The notes under the pieces are model-generated. The model made no database searches and was not told the DNA's origin. It saw nothing but the letters and a program-made list of their open reading frames with translations. 64,000 nucleotides of DNA from CAWCUZ01 sp963798795 (GTDB lineage Bacteria > Acidobacteriota > Vicinamibacteria > Vicinamibacterales > SCN-69-37), in NCBI GenBank assembly GCA_963798795.1, contig CAWCUZ010000001.1:868001-932000 (forward strand). The letters are read 5' to 3'. This document shows, piece after piece, positions 36,472 to 46,750 of this stretch; the stretch's first letter is position 1; every line of letters begins with the position of its first letter. Made by a program: the position numbers and the translations under genes.

Positions 36472-39428
36472 ACCGAATCAGCGTACGCATGCTGCCGGCC
36501 GGCGGCAAGGACCCGATGCAGGTAGGGCGCGGTCTGCGAGCCGGGCGCGCGGGCGATGTCCTCCGGCGGCCCGACCGCCACGACGTGGCCTCCGGCCTCG
36601 CCGCCGTCCGGCCCCAGGTCGATAATCCAGTCGGCCGTCTTGAGCACGTCGAGGTTGTGCTCGATCACCAGCAGGCTGTGGCCCGCGTTCAGCAGCTTGC
36701 GGAACGCGGCCAGCAGCTTGACGATGTCGTCGAAGTGCAGGCCGGTGGTGGGCTCGTCGAGGACGTACAGCATGCGCTCGCCGGTCTGCGCCCCGAGGTG
36801 CGCCGCGATCTTGATCCGCTGCGCCTCGCCGCCCGACAATGTCGTCGCCGGCTGGCCGAGGTGCAGGTAGCCGAGGCCGATCTCGTCGAGCACCTGGAGG
36901 CGCCGGATGACCTTGTTCGACCCGCCAAAGAATGCGAGCGCCTCGCGGACCGTGAGCTCCAGCACCTGGTCGATGCTCCTGCCCTTGTAATGGACCTCGA
37001 GCACCTGCGGCCGGAACCGCTTGCCGTCGCACTGATCGCACGGCACGAACACGTCGGCTAGGAACTGCATCTCGACGCGCACGACGCCTTCGCCCTCGCA
37101 GGCCTCACAGCGGCCGCCGGGCACGTTGAACGAGAAGTGACTGGCCGTCAGGCCGCGCGACCGCGCGTCCTTGGTGGACGCGAACAGCTCACGGATCGGA
37201 TCGAACGCCTTCAGGTAGGTGACCGGATTCGACCGCGGCGTGCGCCCGATCGGCTGCTGGTCGACGAGCACGGCGGCGCTGATGAATTCGGCGCCCTCCA
37301 GGCGCGCGTGCGAGCCCACACGCCGGTCCCAGTCGCCCTTGGCGCGCTTGATGGCCGCGTAGATCACGCCGTGGACGAGCGTGGACTTGCCGGAGCCGCT
37401 GACGCCCGACACGCACGTCAGCAGCCCGAGCGGCACCTCGACCGTGATGTTCTTGAGGTTGTGCTCGGTCGCGCCCATCACGACCAGTCGCTGAATGCCG
37501 GGCCGCCGCCGCGTCGGCGGCACCGGAATCGCCAGCTCGTCGCGCAGGTACTTGGCCGTGAGCGAGTGCGTGTCCTCGAGCAGGCCCGCATAGGATCCCG
37601 AGTACATCACCCGCCCCCCACGCTCGCCCGCGCCGAGCCCGAGGTCCACGACCTGGTCGGCGACCCGAATCATGTCGGCGTCGTGCTCGACCACGATCAC
37701 CGTGTTGCCCTGGTCGCGCAGCTGGCGCAGGATCGCGATCAGCCGCTCGTTGTCGCGCGGATGTAATCCGATCGACGGCTCGTCGAGCACGTACAGCGTG
37801 TCGACCAGCGCGGCGCCGAGCGCCGTGGCCAGGTTGATGCGCTGCGCCTCGCCGCCCGAGAGCGTCGACGACAACCGGTCGAGCGTCAGGTAGTCGAGCC
37901 CCACGTCGGCCAGGAACCCCAGCCGGCGGCGGATCTCGCGGAGGACCTTGTCGGCGACCTCCGTCTCCTTCTGCGTCAGCTCCAGCCGCTCGAAGAACCC
38001 GGCCGCGTCCTGGACCGTGAGCGCGCACACGGCGTCGATCGTGCGATCGCCGACGCGGACGTCGCGCGCTTCGCGCCGCAGCCGGGTGCCGCCGCACTCG
38101 TGGCACGTGAGATACCCGCGGTACCGGCTGAGGAACACGCGCACGTGCACCTTGTATTTCTTGCGCTCGAGCCGCCGGAAGAAGCCCTGAATGCCCTCGT
38201 ACTCGTCGTCGCCCTCGATGACGAACTGGCGCTCGTCGTCGGTGAGGTCGCGCCAGGGCACGTCGAGGCGCAGGCCCGTCCGGCGGGCCGCCCGCTTCAG
38301 CTGCGCCAGACAGCTTCGGTAGTGCGGCTTGGTCCACGGCTCGACGGCGCCACCGTTGATCGTCTTGCCCGCGTCGGGCACGACCAGGTCGAGATCGAGC
38401 TCGATGATGTTGCCGAAGCCGTGGCAGGTCGGACAGGCGCCGAACGGGTTGTTGAACGAGAACAGCCGCGGCTGCGGCACCTCGTACACCAGCCCGCAGG
38501 TCCGGCACTCGAACCGCTCGCTGAACCGGTGCGTCTGCTGTGGCAGCCCGGTCTCGTCCACTTCCACGGCGAAGGCCGCGCCGTCGCCGTCGCGGAACGA
38601 CGTCTCCACGGCATCGGCGACCCGGGGCCGCGCCTCGGCCGTGATCCGCAGCCGGTCGACCACGACCGGCAGCGTCGGCTGACCGCGCAGCTCCGGCAGG
38701 TGCGCGGCCGCCTCGTCGAGCGTCACCGTGCGGCCGCCGACGAGCAGCCGCGCGAACCCGCGCCGGCGCAGGAGGTCGATCGTCGCGACCAGCGGGTCCT
38801 CCGCCAGCGGCGTCTCGCGGCCCGCGGCGGGTCCCTCCTGATCGGCGCCCTCGTCGAACGGCAGCGAGTCGCCCGCGTCGTCGCCGGTGTCGTCCTCCGG
38901 CTCGCGCTCGGATTCGAGCCCGGGGCCCAGCGACACGTTCACCGGATAGTCGAAGCCGACGAGCAGCCGCGTGCCGGTGGGGAGCCCCATGAGCTGCGAC
39001 GCGACCAGCTCGGGGGACTCGCGCTCCACGAGGCGCCCGCACTGGCGGCAGACCGTGTGACCGACGCGCGCCCAGAGCAGCCGCAGGTAGTCGTGGATCT
39101 CGGTTGTCGTGCCGACCGTCGAGCGCGGATTGCGAATCGTGTTCTTCTGCCGGATGGCGATCGCCGGCGCGATGCCCTCGATCGCGTCCACGTCCGGCTT
39201 CTCCATCCGCTCGAGGAACTGGCGGGCGTAGGCCGAAAGCGACTCGACGTACCGCCGCTGTCCCTCCGCATAAATCGTGTCGAACGCCAGCGACGACTTG
39301 CCGGACCCCGAGACGCCCGTGAGCACCACGAGCTGCCGGTGCGGCAGCGTGACGTCGACGCCCTTCAGGTTGTGCGTACGCGCGCCGCGGACGACGAGGG
39401 CCGGATCGGGACGGTCTGGAAGGTTCAT
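36468..39428 (-). CDS. uvrA: Excinuclease ABC subunit A
   Basis: The damage-recognition ATPase of nucleotide excision repair. Two ABC modules: Walker A GVSGSGKSSLAFDTIYAEG near residue 40 and GVSGSGKSTLVHGVIY near 655; signatures LSGGEAQRINLA and LSGGEAQRIKIA; Walker B YVLDEPSIGLH and YVLDEPTTGLH. Zinc-type cysteine pairs occur at CRTCG...CPTC, CHECG and CEACEGEG...CDQCDG. At 986 residues it is about 45 longer than E. coli UvrA; the surplus is an acidic insert (about residues 175-215, rich in Glu/Asp/Gly). The frame is clean, unlike uvrC. First gene of the uvrA-HEAT-mpg operon. Confidence 0.97.
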   Translation of the reverse strand: MNLPDRPDPALVVRGARTHNLKGVDVTLPHRQLVVLTGVSGSGKSSLAFDTIYAEGQRRYVESLSAYARQFLERMEKPDVDAIEGIAPAIAIRQKNTIRNPRSTVGTTTEIHDYLRLLWARVGHTVCRQCGRLVERESPELVASQLMGLPTGTRLLVGFDYPVNVSLGPGLESEREPEDDTGDDAGDSLPFDEGADQEGPAAGRETPLAEDPLVATIDLLRRRGFARLLVGGRTVTLDEAAAHLPELRGQPTLPVVVDRLRITAEARPRVADAVETSFRDGDGAAFAVEVDETGLPQQTHRFSERFECRTCGLVYEVPQPRLFSFNNPFGACPTCHGFGNIIELDLDLVVPDAGKTINGGAVEPWTKPHYRSCLAQLKRAARRTGLRLDVPWRDLTDDERQFVIEGDDEYEGIQGFFRRLERKKYKVHVRVFLSRYRGYLTCHECGGTRLRREARDVRVGDRTIDAVCALTVQDAAGFFERLELTQKETEVADKVLREIRRRLGFLADVGLDYLTLDRLSSTLSGGEAQRINLATALGAALVDTLYVLDEPSIGLHPRDNERLIAILRQLRDQGNTVIVVEHDADMIRVADQVVDLGLGAGERGGRVMYSGSYAGLLEDTHSLTAKYLRDELAIPVPPTRRRPGIQRLVVMGATEHNLKNITVEVPLGLLTCVSGVSGSGKSTLVHGVIYAAIKRAKGDWDRRVGSHARLEGAEFISAAVLVDQQPIGRTPRSNPVTYLKAFDPIRELFASTKDARSRGLTASHFSFNVPGGRCEACEGEGVVRVEMQFLADVFVPCDQCDGKRFRPQVLEVHYKGRSIDQVLELTVREALAFFGGSNKVIRRLQVLDEIGLGYLHLGQPATTLSGGEAQRIKIAAHLGAQTGERMLYVLDEPTTGLHFDDIVKLLAAFRKLLNAGHSLLVIEHNLDVLKTADWIIDLGPDGGEAGGHVVAVGPPEDIARAPGSQTAPYLHRVLAAGRQHAYADSV

Positions 39429-39528
39429 CCGTCGGGTTCAGCGGGTCTGGGAAGCCCTGGCGCGCATGGCGCGGTCTTCCGGGAAGACCCGAAACCGCCA
39501 TGTTACTACACGCCTTCGCAACGCAGGG

Positions 39529-39557
39529 TTGGCGTTCCCGCCGGATCGTGCTAGGCT
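39529..39557 (+). promoter_or_regulatory. Sigma-70-like promoter before the RRM gene
   Basis: TTGGCG (39529-39534), 17-base spacer, TAGGCT (39552-39557). Predicted start near 39564 leaves a leader of about 130 bases before the GTG at 39696. Cold-inducible RRM genes in cyanobacteria have similarly long leaders; whether this one folds in a temperature-sensitive way is not known. Confidence 0.4.
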
Positions 39558-39695
39558 CAGGTGGCAAACTCAGTCACGCCGCCGGCCCATTCCCAAATCC
39601 CTGTCCATCAGACCCGTGAAACTCCGTCTCTGCGCGGCGGCGTCAGCCATCGAGCTGGATCTTCAGGTGACAGTCCGTTATCAGCGAGGAGAGTA

Positions 39696-40304
39696 GTGGC
39701 GGTACGTCTGTTCGTCGGCAACATGCCCTATGGAGCCACCGAGCCCGATCTGCGGGCGCATTTCTCGGCGGTCGGTGAGCCATCCCAGATCGTGATTCCG
39801 GTCGACCGCGACACCGGCCGGCCGCGCGGGTTCGCCTTCGTCGAATACCTGGATCGCGCCGTCGCCGAACAGGCGATCACACGGTTCAACCAGCAGGCGT
39901 TCATGGGCCGCACGCTGTCGGTCAGCGAGGCCCGGCCCCGCGAGGAGCGCGGTCCGGGCGGGTTCAGCCGCCCCTCCGGCGGCGGTTTCAGCGGCGGCAC
40001 CGGACGTCCGCCCGGCGCCGGCTTCTCCGGCCCGCGGCCCGCCGGGGCCCCCGGCGGCTTCCGCTCCGGCCCGCCGCGCGGGCCCGCCGACAGCAGCTCG
40101 CGCTTCGGGCCGCCCAAGAAGAAGAGCGCGTCCAGCGAGAAACGCTGGGAAAGCAAGGATCGGGGGCCCAAGGGGCCCATCAAGGAGCGCTACACCGGCC
40201 GGCTCGGCGGGCTCTACGACGATCCGAACGAGGTGGCCGAACCGCTGGCGGACTTCGACGACCCGGCGTCGCGCGCGAACGAAGAGTCGGACGGCGACGA
40301 GTAG
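39696..40304 (+). CDS. RRM-type RNA-binding protein with Gly/Pro/Arg-rich tail
   Basis: An RNA-recognition-motif protein, 202 residues. RNP2 is RLFVGNMPY (residues 4-12) and RNP1 is RGFAFVEY (about 45-52), with GEPSQIVIPVDRDTGRP between. After the RRM (residues 1-80) comes a low-complexity tail of GGFS, GPRP and GPP words, a short basic patch (PPKKKSASSEKRWESK) and an acidic end. Such proteins act as RNA chaperones, often in the cold. The GTG start at 39696 is fixed by GAGGAG five bases upstream and by the family start MAVRLFVGN. Confidence 0.92.
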   Translation: MAVRLFVGNMPYGATEPDLRAHFSAVGEPSQIVIPVDRDTGRPRGFAFVEYLDRAVAEQAITRFNQQAFMGRTLSVSEARPREERGPGGFSRPSGGGFSGGTGRPPGAGFSGPRPAGAPGGFRSGPPRGPADSSSRFGPPKKKSASSEKRWESKDRGPKGPIKERYTGRLGGLYDDPNEVAEPLADFDDPASRANEESDGDE

Positions 40305-40316
40305 GGAGGCAGACGC

Positions 40317-40721
40317 GTGCAGACCCACGTCAAGATTCTGGCGGTGCTGTTCGCGGTCTGGGGCGCGCTGCTCGCGGTGATGGGCGTGTTCTCGTCCGCC
40401 CTGTTCGGCGTGCTCGCCGGCATTGCGGGGTCGTCGGGCGAGGAAGGCGCGGCGGCGGGCAGCGTGTTTCTAGGCCTGACCGGCGCGATGCTGATGGTCT
40501 TTCTGCTCACGTGCGCCGCGGTCTCGATCGTCTGTGCCTGGGGCCTCTTCAAGCTGCGGCCGTGGGCGCGGATTCTGGCGATCATCCTGGCCGCCGTCGC
40601 GCTGATCCGGCCGATTCTGGGAACGCTGTTCGGAATCTACGCGCTGTGGGCGCTGTTCCAGAAGCAGACCGAAGCGCTGTTCAACCAAGCGTCGCCGACG
40701 TCGCCCCCGCCGCCCGTTTGA
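40317..40721 (+). CDS. Small four-helix membrane protein of unknown function
   Basis: 134 residues, not recognised as a named family. Four hydrophobic segments are visible (about 5-25, 45-65, 65-78 and 83-108) with a Gly/Ser/Glu loop between the first two, a conserved-looking LRPWARIL turn and a Pro-rich end. The LKPWARxxAIILA pattern is common in small bacterial membrane proteins of unassigned role. GTG start at 40317 preceded by GGGAGG, 12 bases after the RRM gene, so the two are probably co-transcribed. Confidence 0.7.
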   Translation: MQTHVKILAVLFAVWGALLAVMGVFSSALFGVLAGIAGSSGEEGAAAGSVFLGLTGAMLMVFLLTCAAVSIVCAWGLFKLRPWARILAIILAAVALIRPILGTLFGIYALWALFQKQTEALFNQASPTSPPPPV

Positions 40722-40771
40722 ACGCTAGCCCCCTGAGCGCCGGTCCCTGAACGGCGGCGCGGTCCCCGGCT

Positions 40772-41836
40772 TCACCAGACGAGTTTTGCGATGCGCCCGC
40801 GCGCGCCGGCCGCCCAGCCGACCGGCCGGCCTGGGGCGAAGCTGAACGTGTCGTACCCCTGCCCTGCCAACGGCGTCCAGGTCCTGCCGTCGTCGGTCGA
40901 CATGTCGGCGCCGCTCGGACCGATCGCGACGAACGACGCCGCGGTGCCGGGCACGTGGGCCACGACCGATCGGAAGCCGGAGAGGCCGGAGCCGGTCACA
41001 CCGGTCCAGGTCATGCCGCCATCCGACGTGATTGCCACGTTGTCTATGGCGTCGCCTTCGCGCGTGTAGTCGCCTCCGACGACCACCCCGTGCCGCTCGT
41101 CGCGAAAGGCAATCGAGTAGATGCCGGCCGACGTGCCCGATGCGATTGGCGTTTCCGCGACCTGCCAGGTTCGTCCGCGGTCGATCGACCGGACGACGCG
41201 AGCGCGCGCCGCGGCGCCGGTGGCGAACCACACGCGATCGCCTCGCACCGCCACATTGGTGCCGCTCGCGGCGAAGAACCCCTCGTTGTCCAGCGCCGCC
41301 GGCAGCCCCTCGGCCGGAACCCGCTGCCACGCACGCCCATCGTCGGTCCGGAGGACGAGGAAGTGGCCCTCAACCGAGTCGCTGACGGCGATGCCGTGCG
41401 CTTCGTCCCGGAAAATCATGGCGTCGAAAAACGCCTTCGGATCGTCGTTCGTGAACTGGAGGGTCCACGTAGCACCGGAGTCGGACGTCTTGTAGATCCG
41501 TGAACTGGCTCCGGCGCCGATGCTCAGGATGTACGCCGTGGTTTCACTCACCGCGTCGACATCCCGGAAGTCGAGGCCCGCGGCGTCAGGGACGACGAGA
41601 CGGCTCCATGTGTCGCCCGCGTCGGTGGTCCGCAGGACGGTACCGCGTGCGCCGCTGGCCCAGGCCACGCGCGCGCTCGCCGCGCTCACGCCGCGCAGCC
41701 GGCTCGTGACGCCGGATGTTTGCGGCGTCCAGGTCGGCGGCAGGGCCGGGCCCGACGGCGGGCCGAGGTCCGACGCCGGGCCGAGCCCCGTGGCGAGAGC
41801 CGCGGCGGCGACCCGCACGAGAATGCCGGGCTTCAC
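40772..41836 (-). CDS. Ycf48-like BNR beta-propeller protein
   Basis: A secreted or lipid-free periplasmic beta-propeller of 354 residues with an N-terminal signal segment. Repeated Asp-box/BNR words are seen: TTDAGDTWSRL, TSDSGATWTLQ, TDDGRAWQRV, SIDRGRTWQV, TSDGGMTWTG and STDDGRTWTPL. The layout matches the photosystem-assembly-factor Ycf48/HCF136 family that is common in non-photosynthetic bacteria, where its role is unknown. The start overlaps the amidohydrolase stop by 4 bases; last gene of the transporter operon. Confidence 0.85.
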   Translation of the reverse strand: MKPGILVRVAAAALATGLGPASDLGPPSGPALPPTWTPQTSGVTSRLRGVSAASARVAWASGARGTVLRTTDAGDTWSRLVVPDAAGLDFRDVDAVSETTAYILSIGAGASSRIYKTSDSGATWTLQFTNDDPKAFFDAMIFRDEAHGIAVSDSVEGHFLVLRTDDGRAWQRVPAEGLPAALDNEGFFAASGTNVAVRGDRVWFATGAAARARVVRSIDRGRTWQVAETPIASGTSAGIYSIAFRDERHGVVVGGDYTREGDAIDNVAITSDGGMTWTGVTGSGLSGFRSVVAHVPGTAASFVAIGPSGADMSTDDGRTWTPLAGQGYDTFSFAPGRPVGWAAGARGRIAKLVW

Positions 41837-43131
41837 TGGACGCGCCTCACGATCGAGCCGCCCTTCATGACGAGCCGCACGTGTCGCAGCGCCGAGATGT
41901 CCGCGGCCGGATCGCCGTCGACGGCGACGAGATCCGCCAGCAGACCCGGCGTCACCCTGCCGATCTGGTTGTCCATCTTCAGGACCCTGGCGTCGACGGC
42001 GGTCGCGGACTTGAGCGCGTCGATCGGCGTCATCCCGAACGCGACCATCAGCTCGAGCTCGCGCGCGTTGTCGCCGTGCGTGTACACGCCCACGTCCGAC
42101 CCGCTGGCGATGGTCACGCCCGCCGCCAGGGCCGTCCTGAACATCTCGCGTTTGCGCTGCACGGCCGCGGGTTCCGGGGCCTGGCCCTTTCGCCAGCCGG
42201 CGTACTGGCTGGTCGCGTCAGTCGCGGCGAGCGTCGGACACAGCGCGATGCCTTTCTGCGCCATCAGCCGGAACAGCTCGGGCGTGCCGCCGTCACCGTG
42301 CTCGATCGTATCGACGCCGGCCTCGATCGCCCGTCGCAGCCCCTCCGTGGAGCTGGAGTGCACCGCGACCGGCCGCCCCAGGCTGTGCGCCGTCTCGACC
42401 GCGGCCTTCATCTCGTCGAGCGTGAACGTGGGCACGGTCTGCCCGTTCGGCCCGGCGCGGTAGTCGCCATAGATCTTGATCCAGTCGGCGCCCTTCCCTG
42501 CCTGGTCGCGGACGACGTGCATGATGCCCTCCACGCCGTCGGCCTCCTCGCCGCCTTGGGGCACGTCCCACTCGGCCGGAAATCCCTTCGGCGCGTACGT
42601 GCCCGTGGCCACGATGGCGCGCGTGACGACGAGCATGCGGGGGCCGGGAATGAGGCCCTTGTTGACCGCCTGCTTCAGGCCGACGTCGGCATACCCGGCG
42701 CCCTCGGTCCCCAGGTCGCGAATGGTCGTGAACCCGGCTTCGATCGTGGCGCGCAGGTGATTGACCGCGCGCGCAATCCGCTCGCCGAGCAGCTCGTGCT
42801 CGACCTGGTCGGTCCAGGGCGTTTCGTCATAGGGATGCAGCAGGACGTGCGAGTGCGCCTCGATGAGCCCGGGCAGCAGCGTGGCGCCGGGCAGATCGAT
42901 CGTTTCGGCGCCGGCCGGCGCCGGGACATCGGCCGCGGGGCCGGCCGCGGCGATCTGCTGGCCACGCACGGCCACGACCCACCCGTCGTGCATCGCGTCG
43001 CCGTCGAACACGCGCGCCGGACGCAGCAGATAGGTCGTGGCGGGTCCGCCACCCCCGCGACGCCCCTGAGCGAGCGCGAGCGGCGCGCTCGCAAGGACGA
43101 CGCCCAGCAGCAACCAGATGCCTCGACGCAT
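41833..43131 (-). CDS. Secreted metal-dependent amidohydrolase
   Basis: An exported amidohydrolase of the imidazolonepropionase/prolidase-like branch, 432 residues. Signal peptide residues 1-22. Metal-site motifs in order: EAHSHVLLH (His-x-His), ADWIKIYGD (lysine that is carboxylated), PVAVHSSS (His), DTIEHGDGG (His) and ASGSDVGVY (Asp). FGMTPIDALKSAT and GLLADLVAVDGDP form the composite beta-sandwich end. The ATG at 43131 is preferred over 43161 because GGGAGGGAAC directly precedes it. The substrate could be a dipeptide or cyclic amide; nothing decides. Confidence 0.88.
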   Translation of the reverse strand: MRRGIWLLLGVVLASAPLALAQGRRGGGGPATTYLLRPARVFDGDAMHDGWVVAVRGQQIAAAGPAADVPAPAGAETIDLPGATLLPGLIEAHSHVLLHPYDETPWTDQVEHELLGERIARAVNHLRATIEAGFTTIRDLGTEGAGYADVGLKQAVNKGLIPGPRMLVVTRAIVATGTYAPKGFPAEWDVPQGGEEADGVEGIMHVVRDQAGKGADWIKIYGDYRAGPNGQTVPTFTLDEMKAAVETAHSLGRPVAVHSSSTEGLRRAIEAGVDTIEHGDGGTPELFRLMAQKGIALCPTLAATDATSQYAGWRKGQAPEPAAVQRKREMFRTALAAGVTIASGSDVGVYTHGDNARELELMVAFGMTPIDALKSATAVDARVLKMDNQIGRVTPGLLADLVAVDGDPAADISALRHVRLVMKGGSIVRRVQ

Positions 43132-43157
43132 GTTCCCTCCCGCGGGGTCACCCCCGC

Positions 43158-44360
43158 TCACCGCGCGCCCACCAGCACGCCGTCACCGACCCGGTCCGAC
43201 GGATGCTGCACGACCCGGTCGCCCTCGGCCAGCCCCGACGCAACCTCCGCTTCCAGGCCCGTCTGCCGGCCCACCTCGACGTGCCGGAGCCGGGCCCGGT
43301 CATTCTCGATCCGGAATACGGCCCAGGCGTCGCCATCACGAAACAGGGCGCCCGTCGGGACCTTCAGCACGCCCTTGCCCTGCCACACCACCACGCGCAC
43401 TTCGACGCGGTATTCCACGCCGAGGTTCTGCCCCGCGCTGCGTGGGTCGTCGAGCGAGACGATGACGTTGACGCGCTGTTCCTCGACGCCGAGCGCCGAC
43501 ACCTTCACGAATCCCTGCGGGTCGACGCGCCGGACGTGCCCCTGCAGCGTCTGGCCTCCGCCCCAGCAATCAATCAGGGCCGGCATGCCGGCGGCCATCT
43601 TCACGGCGTCGCTCGACAGGTAGTCGGCGACGATCTCCAGGTCGGCCAGGTCGGCGACCTCGACCAGCGGGTCGCCGGGCGGCACCACGGCGGCACTGTC
43701 GTGAAACCGCTTCAGGACGATGCCGTCGATGGGCGCGCGGATCGCCATCGCCTGGCCGCGCGAGGCTGACGATGACGTGGCGCCGGTCAGCGCGGCGCTC
43801 GCGGCGTCGAGCTCGTGCTGGGTCGCGAGTATCCTGGCGCGCGCGCCTTCGACCGCTTGATCGGCCGTTTGCAGTGCGGTCTGCGCCTGTTCCACGTCCG
43901 CCTGCGCGACCGCCTTGCCGGCGAACAACCGCTGCATCCGGGTGAGCTCCCGTTCCGCCTGGTCGCGGGTGGCCTGCGCCTGGCCGAGCACCGCCCGGGC
44001 CTGTTGGACCGCGGCCTCGGCGGCCTTGACGCGCGCCTCGGCCGTCGCGCGGGTCCGCACGTCGAGCAGCGGCGGCACATCGGGCAGAAGCGTGGCGACG
44101 ACGGTCTGATTCGCGACGACCCGGTCTCCGGGCTCGAGCGCGATCGCCTGGAGCCGCCCGCCGGCCGGCGCCGACACGATGTACTGATGGCGCACGCGCG
44201 TCTTGCCCTCCTGGTCGAGCGTCACCTCGAGGTCGCCGCGCGACACGCTCCCCACGTCAACGAGCACGGGCTGCGGGCGCAGCATCCACCACAGGCCAAG
44301 GCCCAGCAGCAGAACGATGGCGATCCACAGAATCAGACGGCGGACACGGACCCTCGGCAC
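43158..44360 (-). CDS. HlyD/RND-type periplasmic adaptor (membrane fusion protein)
   Basis: The adaptor of an ABC efflux system, 400 residues. One N-terminal membrane anchor (about 9-27), a split biotinyl-lipoyl domain (APAGGRLQAIALEPGDRV ... IRAPIDGIVLKRF), a long coiled-coil hairpin between them (about 105-190, Ala/Gln/Glu-rich), then a beta-barrel and a membrane-proximal domain (GVLKVPTGALF). The start lies 10 bases after the permease stop. No outer-membrane channel gene is in the window, so a separate TolC would be needed. Confidence 0.92.
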   Translation of the reverse strand: MPRVRVRRLILWIAIVLLLGLGLWWMLRPQPVLVDVGSVSRGDLEVTLDQEGKTRVRHQYIVSAPAGGRLQAIALEPGDRVVANQTVVATLLPDVPPLLDVRTRATAEARVKAAEAAVQQARAVLGQAQATRDQAERELTRMQRLFAGKAVAQADVEQAQTALQTADQAVEGARARILATQHELDAASAALTGATSSSASRGQAMAIRAPIDGIVLKRFHDSAAVVPPGDPLVEVADLADLEIVADYLSSDAVKMAAGMPALIDCWGGGQTLQGHVRRVDPQGFVKVSALGVEEQRVNVIVSLDDPRSAGQNLGVEYRVEVRVVVWQGKGVLKVPTGALFRDGDAWAVFRIENDRARLRHVEVGRQTGLEAEVASGLAEGDRVVQHPSDRVGDGVLVGAR

Positions 44361-44370
44361 GGCAGTCCTC

Positions 44371-46735
44371 CTATTCGCGCGTCTTCAGCACGGCAATCAG
44401 ATCCAGGTGCCGCACCCGGCGCTGCACGACGAGCGCCGACAGCAGCGCCGCGCTCACCACCGTCGCGGCGGACATGACGTAGGTGCGCGGCAGGATGATC
44501 AGCGGCAGGCGATAGACCTCCGTGCTGAACGCCTGCACGGTCAGCGCCGCCAGTCCGTACCCGATCACCATGCCCAGCGGCAGCGCCAGCACCGTGACAA
44601 TGGTCCATTCGCCGAACAGGATGCCTCCGATCTCGGCGCGCGTCAGCCCGATGACCCGCAACGTCGCCAGTTCGCGGGCGCGTTCCGACAACGTGACCCG
44701 TGCCGTGTTGTACACCACGCCGAATGCAATCACCGCGGCAAACAGGATCGTCGTCGTCCGCATGATCCCGACCGTCTGTGCCAGGGTGTCCTGAAAACTC
44801 TGCAACGTCGCCTCGGCCAGGGCCACCCCGGCGACCGCGGGCGTCGCCTTGAGTGTGTCGTACAGGGCGTCGCGGCGGGCCGCATCGACCTGAAGATAGG
44901 CGCCCGACAGCGACCCGCCTTCGCGCATGAGGCGATGGAGCGCGTCCACGCGCATGTAGACGTTGGTACCGAGATAGTCGTCCACCAGTTCGGTGACACC
45001 GACGCGCCGGACCGGGCGCTCGCCTTCCAGGACATCGAGCTCGACCTGGTCGCCGGCCGCGAGGTTCAGCAACTCCGCCAGCTTGCGCGACATCACGAGG
45101 CCCTCGGCCGGCAGCGGCACGAGCGCGCCCGACGCATCGACGACGCGGTTGAGCCGGCTGTCGGCCGGCAGCCCGGTAATCGCGGCGTAGCGGGTCCGGT
45201 AGCCCGCGCGCAGGCGGACGGGCACGGCGCGAAAGCCCTCCGCCCGCTGCACGCCGGGCAGACGTGCGACCTCGTCGAGGGCGGCCGCCGACACCGGCCG
45301 CCGAAAGGTCACCATCACGTCGTAGCGTTGCGCGATGTTGAACTGCACGTCGATCATCACGTCCATGGCATCGAGCGTGAACAGCCCGACGACGAGCAGC
45401 GCGCCGCCGAAGGCGATGGCAATCGTCGACAGCGCCGCGCGGCCCGGCCGCCGTTGCAGTTGACGAACCACCATGCGCGTCGGCATCGACAGAAATCGCC
45501 GCAGCCCGGTGCGCTCGATCCAGCTCACGCGATATCGCGAGGGCGGCTCCGGACGCATCGCCTCGGCCGGCGGCAGTACCACGACGCGCCGCACCGCCCC
45601 GAGCGTGCCGACGATCGCGGCGGCGGCGGCGACGGCCAGGCCTTCGGCCACGAGGATCGGCGGCAGCCGGTACATCGAGGACCGGAAAGGTGAAGAACCT
45701 CGTGTATATCTCGGTGAGGCCGCGCCCCATCCAGGCGCCAGCGGCTGTCCCGGCGATAGCCCCCGCCGTGCAGACGATGAGGCCCCACTGCAGGTAGTGC
45801 AGGCCGATCTCGCGATTCCGATAGCCGAGCGCCTTGAGCGCCGCGATCTGTTCGCGCTCCACCGCCACCAGCCGTGTCAACACGACGTTCATCAGGAACG
45901 CGGCGACCGCCAGAAAAATCACCGGCAGGATTTCGCCCATCCCGCGCAGCGAATCCATTTCGCCCTGCAGGAAGAAGTGCGAGAGCTGCTGCGCGCGCGG
46001 GACGGCCCCGAGCCCGCCGTACGGCTCGAGCAGCCGGTCGAGCCGGGCAATCACCTCTGGTGTCGAGGCGCCCCGCCCCAGCCGAAGGGCGACGTCGTCG
46101 AACCCGCCCTCCATGTCGAACGCCGACGCCACCGCCTTCCGGTTCATCCACATGATCCCGAACCGCGCGTCGTCTGCCACCAGTTCGCCGGGGCGGATCG
46201 CATAGACGTACTCCGGCGACAGCGCCAGGCCGACGATGCGCAACTCCCGCCGGCGGCCGTTGATGATGGCCGCCAGGGTGTCGCCGGGCACGAGGCCGTT
46301 CGATCCCGCGAAGCGCGCGCTCGCCAGCACCTCGTCGTCCCGCGTGGGGTCGAGCCGCCGGCCGCCGGCAAGAAAGACGTCGTTGACGCTCGGCTGCCCG
46401 TCTTCAGGATACGAGATGAGCCGGCCCGACACGGGCGCGTCGCGGCCGGGGACGTCGAGCGTCACGTCGGCGACGACGCGCGTCTGCACGGCCTCGACGC
46501 CGGGAATCGCCGCGATGTCGGGGGTGAGCGACCGCGGGGCGCGCACCAGCGACGCGAACACGTCGCCGAAGCGGTAGCGCTCGTAGTAGCTCTGCTGGGT
46601 CGCCTGGAGCGAGCTGTAGGCGCTCAGCAGGAGCACGAAGGCGGCGATGCCGGCGCCGACGACGAGGGCGAGCGCCATCGCCTGGCTTCGGACGCGCCAC
46701 AGGTCTCGCAGCAGCTTGCGTTCAAGCGCGCGCAC
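44371..46735 (-). CDS. ABC transporter permease with two FtsX domains (one frameshift)
   Basis: A MacB/LolC-class permease. N-terminal membrane helix and MacB-like periplasmic domain, then a first FtsX block (FLAVAAFLMNVVLTRLVAVERE, ALGYRNREIGLHYLQW), a central helix pair, a second periplasmic domain, and the second FtsX block ending RTYVMSAATVVSAALLSALVV. The frame shifts once near 45676-45680, where an extra G in CCTCGATG separates FTFPVL from MYRLPPILVAEG. Corrected length is about 788 residues. It lies between its ATPase (15 bases upstream) and the adaptor (10 bases downstream). Confidence 0.9.
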
Positions 46736-46750
46736 GAGGCTCGTCCGTTC

